In this document: positions 45,078-55,093 of the stretch, piece after piece
How the letters are laid out: every line of letters starts with the position of its first letter
Numbering within the stretch: position 1 is the first letter of the stretch
The notes under the pieces: model-generated
What the model saw: only the letters and a program-made list of their open reading frames with translations
Told to the model about the DNA's origin: nothing
The model's database searches: none
Position numbers and translations under genes: made by a program
From: Ruegeria sp. TM1040
GTDB lineage: Bacteria; Pseudomonadota; Alphaproteobacteria; Rhodobacterales; Rhodobacteraceae
Assembly: GCF_000014065.1 (NCBI RefSeq)
Contig: NC_008044.1
Span: forward strand, 2,131,501-2,195,500
DNA length: 64,000 nt
Direction: 5' to 3'

Positions 45078-45914
45078 TTATCTCTGAGACCAGAACGCCC
45101 GCAACACCTCGGCCACCGCTTCGGGATGTGTCACCGGCACCATATGGCCTGCGCCCTTGATGACGCTGATCTGCGCCTCTGGCATCCGCGCCGACAGCGC
45201 GTCGGTAACCGCGGTCATGATGGGCTGCGTCGCACCGCCCTGCATCACCAGCACCGGCATCTCGAGCGCCTCGAGCGCACCCGGCGCAAGCAGCCCGGCC
45301 GCATCGTCATAGACCTGGCTGTCACAGTCCATCACCGCCGGAAACGATCGCACCATGGCGGCGCGGGCATGCTCTGGCAGATCCGGCCATTTCGGATGGC
45401 CCGTTCCCCAGGCCCGGTTAAAGAGCCGGGTGGCATATTCCACATCGCCCGCCGCATAGGGGCTCCGCACCGCCATGTGATCGGAACGCATCTGCTCGAG
45501 CGCGTCCGGGTTCTGCACCTTGGCGGCAGCAAAAAGCACCGGCTCGATCATCACGAGGCTCCGCACCAGGTCCGGGCGCATCTCGGCCATGGCCAGCGCC
45601 ACCGTCGCCCCGAAGGAATGCCCGATCAAGTCAACCGGCCCACCCGTCTCTGCCACCTCCGCCTCCAAGAGACACAGCCCGGCCTCGGCATTGCGACGCT
45701 GCAACAGGCCCTGCCCGTCCCAATCCGGGCTCTTGCCGTGCGAGAGCATGTCAAATGCGGTGCAGCTGACACGGTCCTCGCCCAAGGCCCCAACAAGCCC
45801 CCGCCAGGCCCCCGAATGCGCCAGCGAGCAATGCACCGCCACCAGATGACGCGCCCCGGTGCCAAACTTTCGGTGATAGACCTCTTGCGGCAGCGCGCTC
45901 AGATCGAGGCTCAC
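45078..45914 (-). CDS. Alpha/beta hydrolase
   Basis: 278 aa. The nucleophile elbow is GHSFG (Ser about 99), the oxyanion-hole region AVHCSLAHSGAWRGL lies near 27-41, and the catalytic His is in KGAGHMVPVTHPEAV near the C-terminus. The charge-relay Asp is not pinned down. Substrate is unknown; esterase, lactonase or thioesterase roles are all possible. Its ATG overlaps the stop of the upstream isomerase gene, so the two form an operon. Confidence 0.88.
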   Translation of the reverse strand: MSLDLSALPQEVYHRKFGTGARHLVAVHCSLAHSGAWRGLVGALGEDRVSCTAFDMLSHGKSPDWDGQGLLQRRNAEAGLCLLEAEVAETGGPVDLIGHSFGATVALAMAEMRPDLVRSLVMIEPVLFAAAKVQNPDALEQMRSDHMAVRSPYAAGDVEYATRLFNRAWGTGHPKWPDLPEHARAAMVRSFPAVMDCDSQVYDDAAGLLAPGALEALEMPVLVMQGGATQPIMTAVTDALSARMPEAQISVIKGAGHMVPVTHPEAVAEVLRAFWSQR

Positions 45915-46525
45915 GCGCCCTGCCCCGCAAGATGCTCGTCAAGATCAACCAGACGATCCTGCCCCCAGAACTTCGCCCCGTCGGATGTGACATAAAACGG
46001 CGCGCCAAAGACATCGGCGTTCACCGCATCCTCGAGATTTTGCGCATAGATCTCCGCGCCGGTCAGAAGGCCGCTATCCGCAAGCGCGGGGTCAAAACCG
46101 GCGCTCTCCAACAGCGATTTCACCACATCATCCTGCGCGATGTCGCGCTCCTCGGCCCAGACGGCCCGCAATGTGCCATGGACAAGTGCGCCAAGATCCC
46201 CGCCGCCCGCCTTTTGCGCCGCGATGATCGCATAAGACGAAGGCGCTGCATTGGTCGGCCAATGGGCGGGCTTCAGGTTCAAGGGCAACCCGGTGCGCTT
46301 GGACTGACGCTCCATCTCGATAAGGCGATAAGCCTGCCGCGCCGGATGACGGTCCTTGGGCGGCGTGCCCCCGGTGCGGGCAAAGAGCGCCATGATGTCA
46401 AACGGCTTGTAGGTCACCGCAGCACCGTGGCGGGCCGCGATTTCCTCGAGCCGCTGCCCAGCCAGATAGCTGAAGGGCGACAAAGTTGAGAAATAGTAGT
46501 CGATTGACAGGGAAGAGGCGGTCAT
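45911..46525 (-). CDS. 2-hydroxychromene-2-carboxylate isomerase-like DsbA-fold protein
   Basis: 204 aa, thioredoxin/DsbA-fold member of the HCCA isomerase (kappa GST-like) family, which uses glutathione. The N-terminal [17 protein letters not shown] carries the Ser that replaces the redox Cys. The C-terminal [24 protein letters not shown] holds the cis-Pro loop. It may isomerise an aromatic breakdown product, or have another GSH-dependent role, and is coupled to the alpha/beta hydrolase by a 4-base overlap. Confidence 0.88.
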   Translation of the reverse strand: MTASSLSIDYYFSTLSPFSYLAGQRLEEIAARHGAAVTYKPFDIMALFARTGGTPPKDRHPARQAYRLIEMERQSKRTGLPLNLKPAHWPTNAAPSSYAIIAAQKAGGGDLGALVHGTLRAVWAEERDIAQDDVVKSLLESAGFDPALADSGLLTGAEIYAQNLEDAVNADVFGAPFYVTSDGAKFWGQDRLVDLDEHLAGQGA

Positions 46526-46629
46526 GGCGAGAATTCCTCGTGCTTAGAACTAGGCCTGACCCTATGTGCGTGTTAAGCGGGGTTCAATATCACGAATCTG
46601 TCACATTGCTGCCTGGGGAAAAACAGCCA

Positions 46630-47652
46630 ATGCCGACCTTGAACGAACCCAAGTTGATCTCTGGGAACGCCAATCTTCCGCTCGCTAAATCGATCTCGCG
46701 CCGCATGAGCATGCACCGTGGTGTCGACCAAGACCTCGTGAACGCCCGTGTCGAGCGTTTCAACGATGGCGAGATCTTTGTCGAAGTCTACGAGAACGTG
46801 CGCGGCGAGGATATGTTTATCATCCAGCCGACCTCGAACCCGGCCAATGATAATCTGATGGAGCTGTTGATCATCGCCGATGCGCTGCGCCGTTCCTCGG
46901 CCCAGCGGATCACCGCAGTGATCCCTTACTTCGGCTACGCCCGTCAGGACCGCCGCACCAAGGCGCGCACACCGATTTCAGCCAAGATGGTCGCCAATAT
47001 GCTGACCGGCGCGGGCATCGAGCGGGTTCTGACCATGGATCTGCACGCCGCTCAGATCCAGGGTTTCTTCGATATTCCGGTGGACAACCTCTATGCCAGC
47101 CCGATCTTTGCGCTGGACGTGAAGGCGCAGTTCAAGGACCAGATGGACGACCTGATGGTGGTTTCGCCCGATGTGGGTGGCGTGGCGCGTGCCCGCGAGC
47201 TCGCGAAACGCATCAACGCCCCCCTGTCGATCGTCGACAAGCGCCGCGAAAAGGCGGGCGAGATTGCCGAGATGACCGTCATCGGTGACGTCAAAGACAA
47301 GATCTGCCTGATCGTCGATGACATCTGCGACACCGCCGGCACCCTCTGCAAGGCCGCGCAGATCCTGCTCGACAATGGCGCCAAGGAAGTCCACGCCTAC
47401 ATCAGCCACGGCGTGATGTCCGGCCCCGCCGTGGAACGTGTGACCAATTCGGTGATGAAATCGCTGGTGCTGACGGACTCGATCCAGCCCACTCAGCCGA
47501 TCCTCGACGCGCCCAATATCCGCATCGTGCCCACCGCGCCGCTCTTTACGCAGGCGATCCTCAACATCTGGCACGGCACCTCGGTGTCCTCGCTGTTTGA
47601 GGATAAGACCCTGATCCCGATCTACGAGTCGCTCTACAACAGCCAGAGCTAA
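46630..47652 (+). CDS. prs: Ribose-phosphate pyrophosphokinase
   Basis: 340 aa, slightly longer than the typical 310-320. It makes PRPP from ribose 5-phosphate and ATP. The ATP loop is [31 protein letters not shown] is the flexible loop, [18 protein letters not shown] is the family signature, and [11 protein letters not shown] is the PRPP-binding loop. ATG 46630 with a ggggaa site is chosen over the longer frame from 46486. A strong terminator follows. PRPP also feeds the his genes in this window. Confidence 0.98.
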   Translation: MPTLNEPKLISGNANLPLAKSISRRMSMHRGVDQDLVNARVERFNDGEIFVEVYENVRGEDMFIIQPTSNPANDNLMELLIIADALRRSSAQRITAVIPYFGYARQDRRTKARTPISAKMVANMLTGAGIERVLTMDLHAAQIQGFFDIPVDNLYASPIFALDVKAQFKDQMDDLMVVSPDVGGVARARELAKRINAPLSIVDKRREKAGEIAEMTVIGDVKDKICLIVDDICDTAGTLCKAAQILLDNGAKEVHAYISHGVMSGPAVERVTNSVMKSLVLTDSIQPTQPILDAPNIRIVPTAPLFTQAILNIWHGTSVSSLFEDKTLIPIYESLYNSQS

Positions 47653-47670
47653 GATCGCTCGGATTTCACC

Positions 47671-47705
47671 AAAACACCCCGCGAGATGTCGTGGGGTGTT
47701 TTTTT
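47671..47705 (+). terminator. Terminator after prs
   Basis: Stem aacacccc/ggggtgtt with a 12-nt loop and a five-T tail, 20 bases past the prs stop codon. Confidence 0.92.
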
Positions 47706-48041
47706 GTGGGCGTCGAAAAAATGCACCGCACATGGCCACGTCTGTTCAATGGTTTTCAAAGGACGAAGGTGAGACCAGGGGCAGCGGTACGCCCTGTCCG
47801 CGCCCTGTTAAAAGTGCGCAAGGGTACCACCGGGCGAGGCAAAGTATGCTTTAGGACAGCGCACTATGGTCCTTCGCGCGACGACTTCGGGCTTTGTGAC
47901 CATTCCACTGAGGCTGCGGATTGAATGAATGCCGCCTTTCGGCAATAGATACGTTTCGCACAAGCGAGCCAACGCACACCCGAAGCGAAACAGATATCGT
48001 GCGGTTCGATGCTCAAATCGTTTTTTCAACAGAGAATTTGC
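47706..48041. other. Gap before the AT-richer gene pair
   Basis: 336 bases. Base use changes here from the GC-rich prs region to the less GC-rich SDR/DUF2269 pair. No gene remnant, repeat end or integration site was recognised, although the position fits the left boundary of an inserted segment. Confidence 0.4.
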
Positions 48042-49370
48042 ATGAACGCCTCTAAACCAAACACCCCTCTAGAACTGACGGTGCTCATCATTGGCGCATA
48101 TGGCCTCATCGGGTGTGGGGTCGCGCAGCGTTTAGAGCGCGACGGACATAGGATCATCGGGCTTGGTCGCGATACCGACACCGGGAAACGCGTCATTCCA
48201 ACAATCGACTGGCTTCCCGCAGATCTTCGCTCATTGACCAAAGCGAGCGCATGGCAACCTTTCTTGGAAGGCATCAATGCCGTCGTGAATTGCTCCGGCG
48301 CTCTACAGGACGGGCCCGAGGATGACCTCGAGGTGGTCCACCACCACGCCGTGGCCGCTTTGGCTGAAGCTTGTGCGACCTCACAAGTGAAACTCGTTCA
48401 AATTTCGGCGGTAGGTGCCTCTGAGGATGCGGCAACGCCATTTCTTGCATCAAAGGGACGCGGTGATGCTGCGGTTCAGCGAGCAGGCAAAGATCACCAT
48501 ATCTTTCGACCCGGGCTCGTTTTGGCAAGACATAGCTATGGTGGAACAACCATGCTACGCATGTTGGCCGCATTTCCGTTGGTACAACCTCTTGCAGTGC
48601 CCGATGCCAAGATTCAGACGGTTGCATTGGATGATGTCGCAAAAGCCGTAAGCGCAGCACTTGCAGGTGATATTCCCAATGGCTTTGTTGGCGATCTGGT
48701 GGAAACCGAAACTCATTCGTTGCGCAACGTGGTGGCGTCAATCCGCGCTTGGTTGGGATTTGCGCCAACAAAACATGAGTTTCTGATCCCAAGTCTATTT
48801 ACAATATCAATGTCGAAGATTGCAGATGGATTGGGAAGGCTCGGATGGCGATCGCCGTTGAGAAGCACTGCGATCAAAGTGCTGGACGATGGCGTAACCG
48901 GAGTTCCCACTGACCTCTCTCGGTTTGGGTTGTCTCCCGTCAGATCACTCTCGCAAACCTTGGCGAGTATGCCAGCGCGAGCTGAGGATCGACTGTTTGC
49001 TCGAATGGCACTGCTTACTCCCATCATCATTGCTACGCTCATTAGTTTTTGGTTTTTGTCTGGTGTCATTGGACTCCTCCAAATAGGGGAGGCTGCGCTT
49101 GTTCTTGAAAACGTCGGCTGGACACATGCCTTGGCAGCGACCAGCGTGCTTTTCTGGTCAATCGTTGATCTCGCTATAGCAGCGGCATTTGCCTACCGTC
49201 CCTATGCGAAAAAGGCGTGTTGGTGCGCCGTTGGCGTCAGTCTTTTCTATTTGGGGGCATCAACGGTTTTTGTACCGCACCTATGGCTTGATCCGCTCGG
49301 CCCGATGATAAAAGTCCTGCCAAGTATTGCTTTGGCTTTGGTTGCCCGTATTGCACTGGAAACGCGATGA
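48042..49370 (+). CDS. SDR-like NAD(P)-binding protein fused to a DoxX-like membrane domain
   Basis: 442 aa. Residues about 10-230 are an extended SDR Rossmann domain (VLIIGAYGLIGCGVAQRL, with VVNCSGALQDG and IFRPGLVLARHSYGG). Residues about 320-442 carry four predicted membrane helices of DoxX-like type (LLTPIIIATLISFWFL is the first). Such fusions occur in many proteobacteria without assigned function; a quinone- or lipid-related oxidoreductase is only a guess. Codon use is less GC-rich than prs. ATG 48042 is chosen; ATG 48009 is possible. It overlaps the next gene by 4 bases. Confidence 0.8.
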   Translation: MNASKPNTPLELTVLIIGAYGLIGCGVAQRLERDGHRIIGLGRDTDTGKRVIPTIDWLPADLRSLTKASAWQPFLEGINAVVNCSGALQDGPEDDLEVVHHHAVAALAEACATSQVKLVQISAVGASEDAATPFLASKGRGDAAVQRAGKDHHIFRPGLVLARHSYGGTTMLRMLAAFPLVQPLAVPDAKIQTVALDDVAKAVSAALAGDIPNGFVGDLVETETHSLRNVVASIRAWLGFAPTKHEFLIPSLFTISMSKIADGLGRLGWRSPLRSTAIKVLDDGVTGVPTDLSRFGLSPVRSLSQTLASMPARAEDRLFARMALLTPIIIATLISFWFLSGVIGLLQIGEAALVLENVGWTHALAATSVLFWSIVDLAIAAAFAYRPYAKKACWCAVGVSLFYLGASTVFVPHLWLDPLGPMIKVLPSIALALVARIALETR

Positions 49371-49840
49371 TTGTCTGGATTGATGTTGTGCGTTTGCTGC
49401 ACGTCCTTGGCGCCTGTGTTTTGATCGGCACCGGAGCCGGGATCGCGTTCTTTATGGTCATGGCTCATCGCACCAGGGATGCGGCCAGTATCGCGCATAC
49501 AGCCCATATTGTTGTCATCGCTGACATGCTGTTCACGGCAACGGCTGCGGTAGCGCAACCTATCACAGGCTTCGTTTTGGCTCGCTATTATGGGTGGCCC
49601 CTTTGGGAAGGTTGGATTGCAGTCTCGCTCGCGCTGTATGTATTTATTGGGCTTTTTTGGCTGCCTGTCGTGTCGATCCAAATCAAAATGCGTGACGAGG
49701 CCCGTACATCCGCCCAAACAGCGACACCGCTGTCAGCACGCTACATGCTGTTGTATCGCATTTGGTTCGCGTGCGGCGTCCCGGCGTTCCTGGCGATTGT
49801 TGCGCTGCTATGGCTCATGGTTGTCCGCCCCGCGATATGA
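49367..49840 (+). CDS. DUF2269 membrane protein
   Basis: 157 aa with four predicted membrane helices (VRLLHVLGACVLIGTGAGI, AHIVVIADMLFTATAAVA and so on). The N-terminal WIDVVRLLHVLGACVLIGTG and the later W-x(4)-L-x(3)-F are DUF2269-like. Function is unknown. It is translationally coupled (ATGA) to the SDR-DoxX fusion, a pairing seen in other genomes, so the two probably form one membrane complex. It shares the lower GC content of its partner. Confidence 0.8.
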   Translation: MIVWIDVVRLLHVLGACVLIGTGAGIAFFMVMAHRTRDAASIAHTAHIVVIADMLFTATAAVAQPITGFVLARYYGWPLWEGWIAVSLALYVFIGLFWLPVVSIQIKMRDEARTSAQTATPLSARYMLLYRIWFACGVPAFLAIVALLWLMVVRPAI

Positions 49841-49926
49841 CACTGCACACCAGAACATAGTGAGCGCTTTGGATCTCCAGCCGCAGCTGATAGGCAGGTG
49901 ATACCCTGTCCACCTTACGGTTCCCC

Positions 49927-50790
49927 ATGCACACCACTGATCTTCTGCGCCTTGCCGCTCTGGTTTTCACCGCCGTCACCTGTGTTGTGCTTGGCGATAC
50001 CGCAGGTAAAGTGCTGACCTCGGGCGGTGTGGATCCGGTGATCGTCGCTTGGGCACGCTTTGGACTTGGGGCTTTGGTGCTCCTGCCGCTGAGTGGTCTG
50101 CGTCTTACCGAGCTGTCGATTGCCCGCGACTGGAGGGTCTGGCTCAGGGCAGGCTTTGTCACCGCCGGGATTTCCTGCATTCTGACCGCGCTGCGCACAG
50201 AGCCGATCGCCAATGTGTTTGGCGCATTTTTTGTGGGGCCCGGCGTTTCCTATGTGATTGCGGTCCTGTTCCTGGGCGAGCGCCCCTCGCCGCTGCGCAG
50301 CCTGCTGCTGGGGCTTGGGTTCATTGGCGTCATGCTGGTGGTCAAACCCGGGTTCGGCGTGAGCTTTGGGCTGTTCTACGCGCTGGCGGCGGGGTGTTTC
50401 TATGGCGCCTATCTGGCAATGACCCGCACCGTGGCCGGCAGCTATCGACCGCGACTTTTGTTGATGTCGCAGCTGCTGATCGGCACGCTGCTGCTGACCC
50501 CGATGGGGCTCAGCGTGGAGATGCCGACACTTGACTGGACGATCTTTACGCTCCTGTCGCTGAGCGCGCTCGGTTCGGCAGTCGGGAACTATATTCTCGT
50601 GGTCGTGAACAAAACCGCCGAGGCCTCTCTGATTGCGCCGTTGGTCTACAGCCAGTTGATTTCGGCAACTGTGCTGGGCGTCGTGGTTTTTGGCGAGTGG
50701 CCCGATGTGATTTCGCTTTGTGGTCTTGGGCTGATCCTCCTGTCAGGGTTTGGCTCGCTTCTGGCCCATCAGCGCGCGACGCCGCTCTGA
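49927..50790 (+). CDS. EamA/DMT-family transporter
   Basis: 287 aa with ten predicted membrane helices in two EamA repeats (5 + 5). Landmarks are VILGD-type start ALVFTAVTCVVLGDTAGKV, the ANVFGAFFVGPGVSYVIAVLFLGERPS loop (split), and the second repeat end LGVVVFGEWPDVISLCGLGLI. It probably exports a small metabolite or amino acid; the substrate is unknown. It is not part of an evident operon. Confidence 0.88.
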   Translation: MHTTDLLRLAALVFTAVTCVVLGDTAGKVLTSGGVDPVIVAWARFGLGALVLLPLSGLRLTELSIARDWRVWLRAGFVTAGISCILTALRTEPIANVFGAFFVGPGVSYVIAVLFLGERPSPLRSLLLGLGFIGVMLVVKPGFGVSFGLFYALAAGCFYGAYLAMTRTVAGSYRPRLLLMSQLLIGTLLLTPMGLSVEMPTLDWTIFTLLSLSALGSAVGNYILVVVNKTAEASLIAPLVYSQLISATVLGVVVFGEWPDVISLCGLGLILLSGFGSLLAHQRATPL

Positions 50791-50852
50791 GCGGTGAGGC
50801 GGCGCGCCTTGGCCCGCCACCGGATCCTCCAAGAGGGTCTCGCAGATGCGGC

Positions 50853-52346
50853 TCAGTCCACATCCGGCTCGGTGAGATCAAGACTAGATGTCGGCACATA
50901 AGTGTCCTGACCGAATTGCAACGCGGCAAGCTCTGCCTTCTTCTCTGCAATCTGCTGCTCCCGATCGGCAACAACCTTGTCGAACCATTCCTTTTTGGCG
51001 TCCAAGAGATTGTCCGGATCCGCTTTGAAAACCGCGAGATGGGCCTCGGCCGCATCGATTTCCTTTTGCTTTAGCGCAACAAGTTCTGCCAGCGCATCTG
51101 CGTCGGATTGCAGCCCCAGCGCCTTGAGCGTCGATTTTTCCAGCTGATCCTTCAGGGCGTCGTTGTCTTTGACAAAATCATCGAGGAAAGTAACCACCCG
51201 AGAGGCTTCGGTGCTTTCTTCAAACGACACCGAGATGTTCACCGGCGTGTAGGTAAAAGGGGCGGTCTGCAGGCGCTGGACCTCGTTCACGAAGGGGGTG
51301 AATTCGGCGTTGCCCTGCAAACCATCCAATGATCCCAGGTTCAAAAGGTCCTGGATACTCTGAGGCAGAGCCGCGCTTGGCATCGCAAATTTCGACCAAG
51401 CGCCCCGCCCCAGCACCGCCTCGACGGTGGTCGGGCCAAAGCCGCCAAAGGCTTTGCTTGACTGGACGCTCACCCCCACATTGCCACCCGAACCGGTGAC
51501 TGCTGACAGCTGATTGGCATGAAAGCTTGCCAGAGCGACGGTATTGTCGGAGGACGTGCCGAGGCTTGAGACCTTGATCGTGACACCAATGTCGCGCTTC
51601 TCCTTGCCCTCGGTGGCAAAGTTCATCACGTCGAAATAGACCGGCACATACCGAAACGCGCTGCCATCGGCGGTCACCTCAAGGCGCAGCTCAAGGATCG
51701 TGCCCAGTGAGCCCCCCTCGAGCACCGCGATCCCCGCCTTGGCCAGACGATAACCCGCCGTTTCATCCGAAAGCCCATTGGTCTCCGTTTCCTGCGTCCA
51801 TGCCTCCACGGTTTCCTGATCCTGCGCGATTCGCTGCAGCAGGTCAGCCGTCCTGATCGCCCCGGCCTCGGTTTGGATCGGAGCCGACGCGGTCACAACG
51901 GTCAGGCATCTCAGCGCCGGGTTCAGAAACACCGGGCGGACCGTCTTTGTCTTTTCGGGGTCGTCCTTGGTTGGCGCGAGAACCTCCATCTCGTTTGCAA
52001 CCCGGAACATATCGACCCCAATCATCCGCTCGGCGGTCTTGGGGTCAGGATTTGCCTTTTTGTTCAGATAGCTCACACCGGACTCAAAGGCTGTCTCGAC
52101 CAGTTTCACCGCCAGTGCGGTTGCGATGGGCGTCAGCGCGCTCTTGGCACCATCCGCCGCCGGCTCGGGACGTTCGATGTCGATAAAGCGCACCGGCAAG
52201 GCAAAGCCCGGGCTCACATCGGCCGAGCGGCCAATTGTCAGGATGCAGTCATCAGAGGTCACGACGGCCATGTCAGTCGCGCGCGCCACATCCGCAAGGC
52301 TTGTCGCTGCGATCACTGCTGTCGCAAAGGGGAAACAGGCTTTCAT
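50853..52346 (-). CDS. Large secreted protein of unknown function
   Basis: 497 aa, not recognised. A signal peptide is clear (MKACFPFATAVIAATSLADV, cleavage near ARA-TD). Residues about 30-390 look like a beta-rich globular region with a pair of Cys (DDCILTIG and ALRCLTVV, about 200 apart) that may form a disulfide. Residues about 390-480 are a predicted coiled coil (Lys/Glu/Ala-rich, for example LVALKQKEIDAAEAHLAVF). The end is acidic (SSLDLTEPDVD). ATG 52346 follows ggagag. It lies downstream of copA on the same strand by 138 bases but with no functional link seen. Confidence 0.75.
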   Translation of the reverse strand: MKACFPFATAVIAATSLADVARATDMAVVTSDDCILTIGRSADVSPGFALPVRFIDIERPEPAADGAKSALTPIATALAVKLVETAFESGVSYLNKKANPDPKTAERMIGVDMFRVANEMEVLAPTKDDPEKTKTVRPVFLNPALRCLTVVTASAPIQTEAGAIRTADLLQRIAQDQETVEAWTQETETNGLSDETAGYRLAKAGIAVLEGGSLGTILELRLEVTADGSAFRYVPVYFDVMNFATEGKEKRDIGVTIKVSSLGTSSDNTVALASFHANQLSAVTGSGGNVGVSVQSSKAFGGFGPTTVEAVLGRGAWSKFAMPSAALPQSIQDLLNLGSLDGLQGNAEFTPFVNEVQRLQTAPFTYTPVNISVSFEESTEASRVVTFLDDFVKDNDALKDQLEKSTLKALGLQSDADALAELVALKQKEIDAAEAHLAVFKADPDNLLDAKKEWFDKVVADREQQIAEKKAELAALQFGQDTYVPTSSLDLTEPDVD

Positions 52347-52484
52347 CAAAAACTCTCCAACTCTTAAAATACATGTCGAATAGGAAGAGTGTACACGCGG
52401 GAGGGGACTAACCAAAGATATATTCGCCTCCCGCAGGTGGACCATGATGGGCCATCGCGCATCGTTATGAGCGCAGGGTCCGGG

Positions 52485-54929
52485 TCAGGCGCGTCTGAGC
52501 CGGAGCGCATTGGTGAGCACCGACACCGAAGAAAGCGCCATCGCCCCGGCTGCAAAGACCGGTGAGAGCAAGATCCCAAAAGCAGGATAGAGAGCCCCTG
52601 CCGCCAGCGGGATCAGCGCTGCGTTGTAAACAAAGGCCCAGCCGAGATTTTGCCGGATATTCACCAGCGTCTTGTGCGAGATCTGGATCGCTGTCGCGAC
52701 ACCGCGCAGGTCGCCCGACATCAGGACCACATCCCCCGCCTCGATGGCCACATCGGTGCCGGTGCCAATGGCAATCCCCACATCCGCTTGTGCCAGGGCT
52801 GGTGCGTCATTGATCCCGTCGCCGACAAAACCGAGCTTGCGCCCCCGCGAGGCCAGATCCCTGAGTGCGGATACTTTGCCTTCGGGCGCGACGCCCGCAA
52901 CCACATGGCTGATGCCGAGATCGCGCGCGATGGCCTCTGCCGTGGCGGGCGCGTCGCCGGAAATCATCGCCACATCCTTGCCCATGGCGCGCAGGGCCTT
53001 GATCGCCTCGGCGCTGGTGGGTTTGATAGGGTCGGCAACCGCCAGGAGCGCCGCCAACTGCCCGCCAATGGCGGCATAGAGCACGCTTTCACCGCGCCCG
53101 GCGCGTTCCAGCGCCTCGGAGGCCAGCGCATCGACGCTGATGCCGGCTTCAGACATCAGGCGCGCGCTGCCGATCCGGATCTCGCGCCCCGCCACCTCAG
53201 CCGTGACGCCACGCGCCGTGAGGCTCTGGAAATTGCTGACCTCGCCAAGGCTCAGGCCCTCGTCCTGTGCCGCCGTTACCAAAGCGCGGGCGATGGGATG
53301 CTCCGAGCGGGCCTCCACTGTCGCCACCGAGGCCAGCACCTCTGCCCGTTCGAACCCTTCGGTCGGACGCAGCGCCACCAGCGACGGACGCCCCTCGGTG
53401 AGCGTGCCTGTCTTGTCAAAGGCAATGATATCGACCTCATGAAGCGATTGCAGCGCGTCCCCCTTGCGAAACAGCACCCCCTGTTCTGCCGCGCGCCCCG
53501 TCCCCACCATGATCGAGGTGGGGGTTGCCAGCCCCATGGCACAGGGGCACGCAATAATGAGCACCGACACGCCCGCCACAAGGGCGTTGGTCAATCTTGG
53601 CTCTGGCCCCACCAAGAGCCAGACTCCCACCGTTAGGACCGCCAGAACCATCACCACCGGCACAAAGCGCAGGGTGACCTTGTCCACGAGGCTCTGGATC
53701 GGGAGTTTGGCGCCCTGGGCGTCTTCGACCATGCGGATGATCTGGGCCAGCGTGGTCTCAGCGCCTGTGCGAGTCACAGCAACAGTCAGACTGCCCTCGC
53801 CGTTCACGGTGCCGCCGGTCACAGGCGCGCCTTCGGTTTTCTCAACCGGGATCGGCTCGCCGGAAATCATGCTCTCATCGACGTGGGCGGTGCCCTCCAG
53901 CACTGTGCCATCGGTCGGGATCCGTTCGCCGGGGCGCACCAAGATGCGGTCGCCGGGTGCAAGGTCCTCGACCTCGACATCCTCAGGCTGGCCGTCCTTG
54001 GTGAGACGCCGCGCATGGCGGGCCTGGAGACCCACAAGCGCCTGGATGGCGGCGCCGGTGCGGCCCTTGGCGCGCGCCTCAAGCCAGCGCCCGATCAGGA
54101 TCAGGGTGACGATCATCGCCGCGGCCTCGAAATAGACCGCGCGCACATCGGCGGGCAACAGCGCGGGCGCAAAGGTCGCCACAAGGGAATAGATCCACGC
54201 CGCCCCTGCCCCAAGCGCCACAAGACTGTTCATATCCGGCGCGCCCTTGCGCAAGGCAGGCAGGCCCAGTGTAAAGAACGCCCGTCCGGGCAGGAACAGA
54301 ACCGCCGTGGTCAGCAGGGCCTGCATCACCCAAGAGGTTTGCATGCCGATGGTCTGCGCAATCCAGTGATGCACGGCTGGCACCACATGACCGCCCATCT
54401 CGAGCAAAAATACAGGCAGCGTCAGCGCGGCGGCGATCATGACCTGACGGCGCAGGTCGCGCGCTTCACGATCCTTGCGGGCGGCGCGGTCCTCGGTGTC
54501 TGTTGCCTCTGCGGGGCGCGCACGATAGCCCGCCTGCGTGCTGGCCGCGGCCACCTCAGAGGGCGTCACCACACCTTGCAGGATCTCCACCTGCGCGCTC
54601 TCGGCGGCAAGGTTCACATTGGCCGAAACCACTCCCGGCAGCGCCTTGATCGCGCGCTCCACCCGACCGACGCAACCGCCACAGGTCATGCCCTCGATCG
54701 AGAGCTGCACGCTCTGATGGCGCGCAGGCTTGCCAAGATCGCGCAGGGCGCTGTCGGCCTGTTGCAGGGCCTCGGGGCTCTCGGCAGTGATTTGCGCGGT
54801 TTCATTGGCGAGGTTCACCGAGACGTCCCGCAGTCCCGGCAGGGCCGCCAATGTGCGGTCGACGCGCCCCACGCATCCGGCGCAGGTCATTCCTTCAATC
54901 GAGAGGCGGGCGGTGATCGGTTGGGTCAT
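52485..54929 (-). CDS. copA: Copper-translocating P1B-type ATPase
   Basis: 814 aa, complete CopA that pumps Cu(I) out of the cytoplasm. Two N-terminal HMA domains have CxxC at C16/C19 and C83/C86. The transmembrane CPC motif is C461-P462-C463 (IIACPCAMGLATP), the phosphorylation Asp is D505 in DKTGTLTEG, the SEHPIARAL HP motif is present, and the hinge is GDGINDAPALAQADVG. A CueR-type promoter lies directly upstream. A decayed copy of its promoter and first HMA domain lies 1.2 kb upstream at 55974-56255. Confidence 0.97.
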   Translation of the reverse strand: MTQPITARLSIEGMTCAGCVGRVDRTLAALPGLRDVSVNLANETAQITAESPEALQQADSALRDLGKPARHQSVQLSIEGMTCGGCVGRVERAIKALPGVVSANVNLAAESAQVEILQGVVTPSEVAAASTQAGYRARPAEATDTEDRAARKDREARDLRRQVMIAAALTLPVFLLEMGGHVVPAVHHWIAQTIGMQTSWVMQALLTTAVLFLPGRAFFTLGLPALRKGAPDMNSLVALGAGAAWIYSLVATFAPALLPADVRAVYFEAAAMIVTLILIGRWLEARAKGRTGAAIQALVGLQARHARRLTKDGQPEDVEVEDLAPGDRILVRPGERIPTDGTVLEGTAHVDESMISGEPIPVEKTEGAPVTGGTVNGEGSLTVAVTRTGAETTLAQIIRMVEDAQGAKLPIQSLVDKVTLRFVPVVMVLAVLTVGVWLLVGPEPRLTNALVAGVSVLIIACPCAMGLATPTSIMVGTGRAAEQGVLFRKGDALQSLHEVDIIAFDKTGTLTEGRPSLVALRPTEGFERAEVLASVATVEARSEHPIARALVTAAQDEGLSLGEVSNFQSLTARGVTAEVAGREIRIGSARLMSEAGISVDALASEALERAGRGESVLYAAIGGQLAALLAVADPIKPTSAEAIKALRAMGKDVAMISGDAPATAEAIARDLGISHVVAGVAPEGKVSALRDLASRGRKLGFVGDGINDAPALAQADVGIAIGTGTDVAIEAGDVVLMSGDLRGVATAIQISHKTLVNIRQNLGWAFVYNAALIPLAAGALYPAFGILLSPVFAAGAMALSSVSVLTNALRLRRA

Positions 54930-54959
54930 GAAGCGACTCCGTTATGGCCTGTTGTCTTC

Positions 54960-54990
54960 CATGTAGGGGTTCCGGTCACTGGAAGCTCAA
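54960..54990 (-). promoter_or_regulatory. CueR-type promoter of copA
   Basis: On the minus strand, a -35 ttgagc (54985-54990) and a -10 tacatg (54960-54965) are 19 bp apart, the over-long spacing of MerR-family promoters. The spacer holds ttcc-N7-ggaa (54970-54984), the CueR dyad core. The start of copA is 31 bases downstream. Confidence 0.75.
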
Positions 54991-55093
54991 GAGGGAATAT
55001 GAGATTTTTCCCACAACACGCCATATTGGGTGAATTACCCTGCCCCGAGGGAAGATTTTGCGCCGGTGGGCAGCAGGACACCCGCTGCCCCGG

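Noticed and set aside
47808-48029. 73-codon minus-strand open frame in the prs to SDR gap
   Set aside because: No ribosome site, no recognisable homology and composition like neighbouring non-coding DNA.
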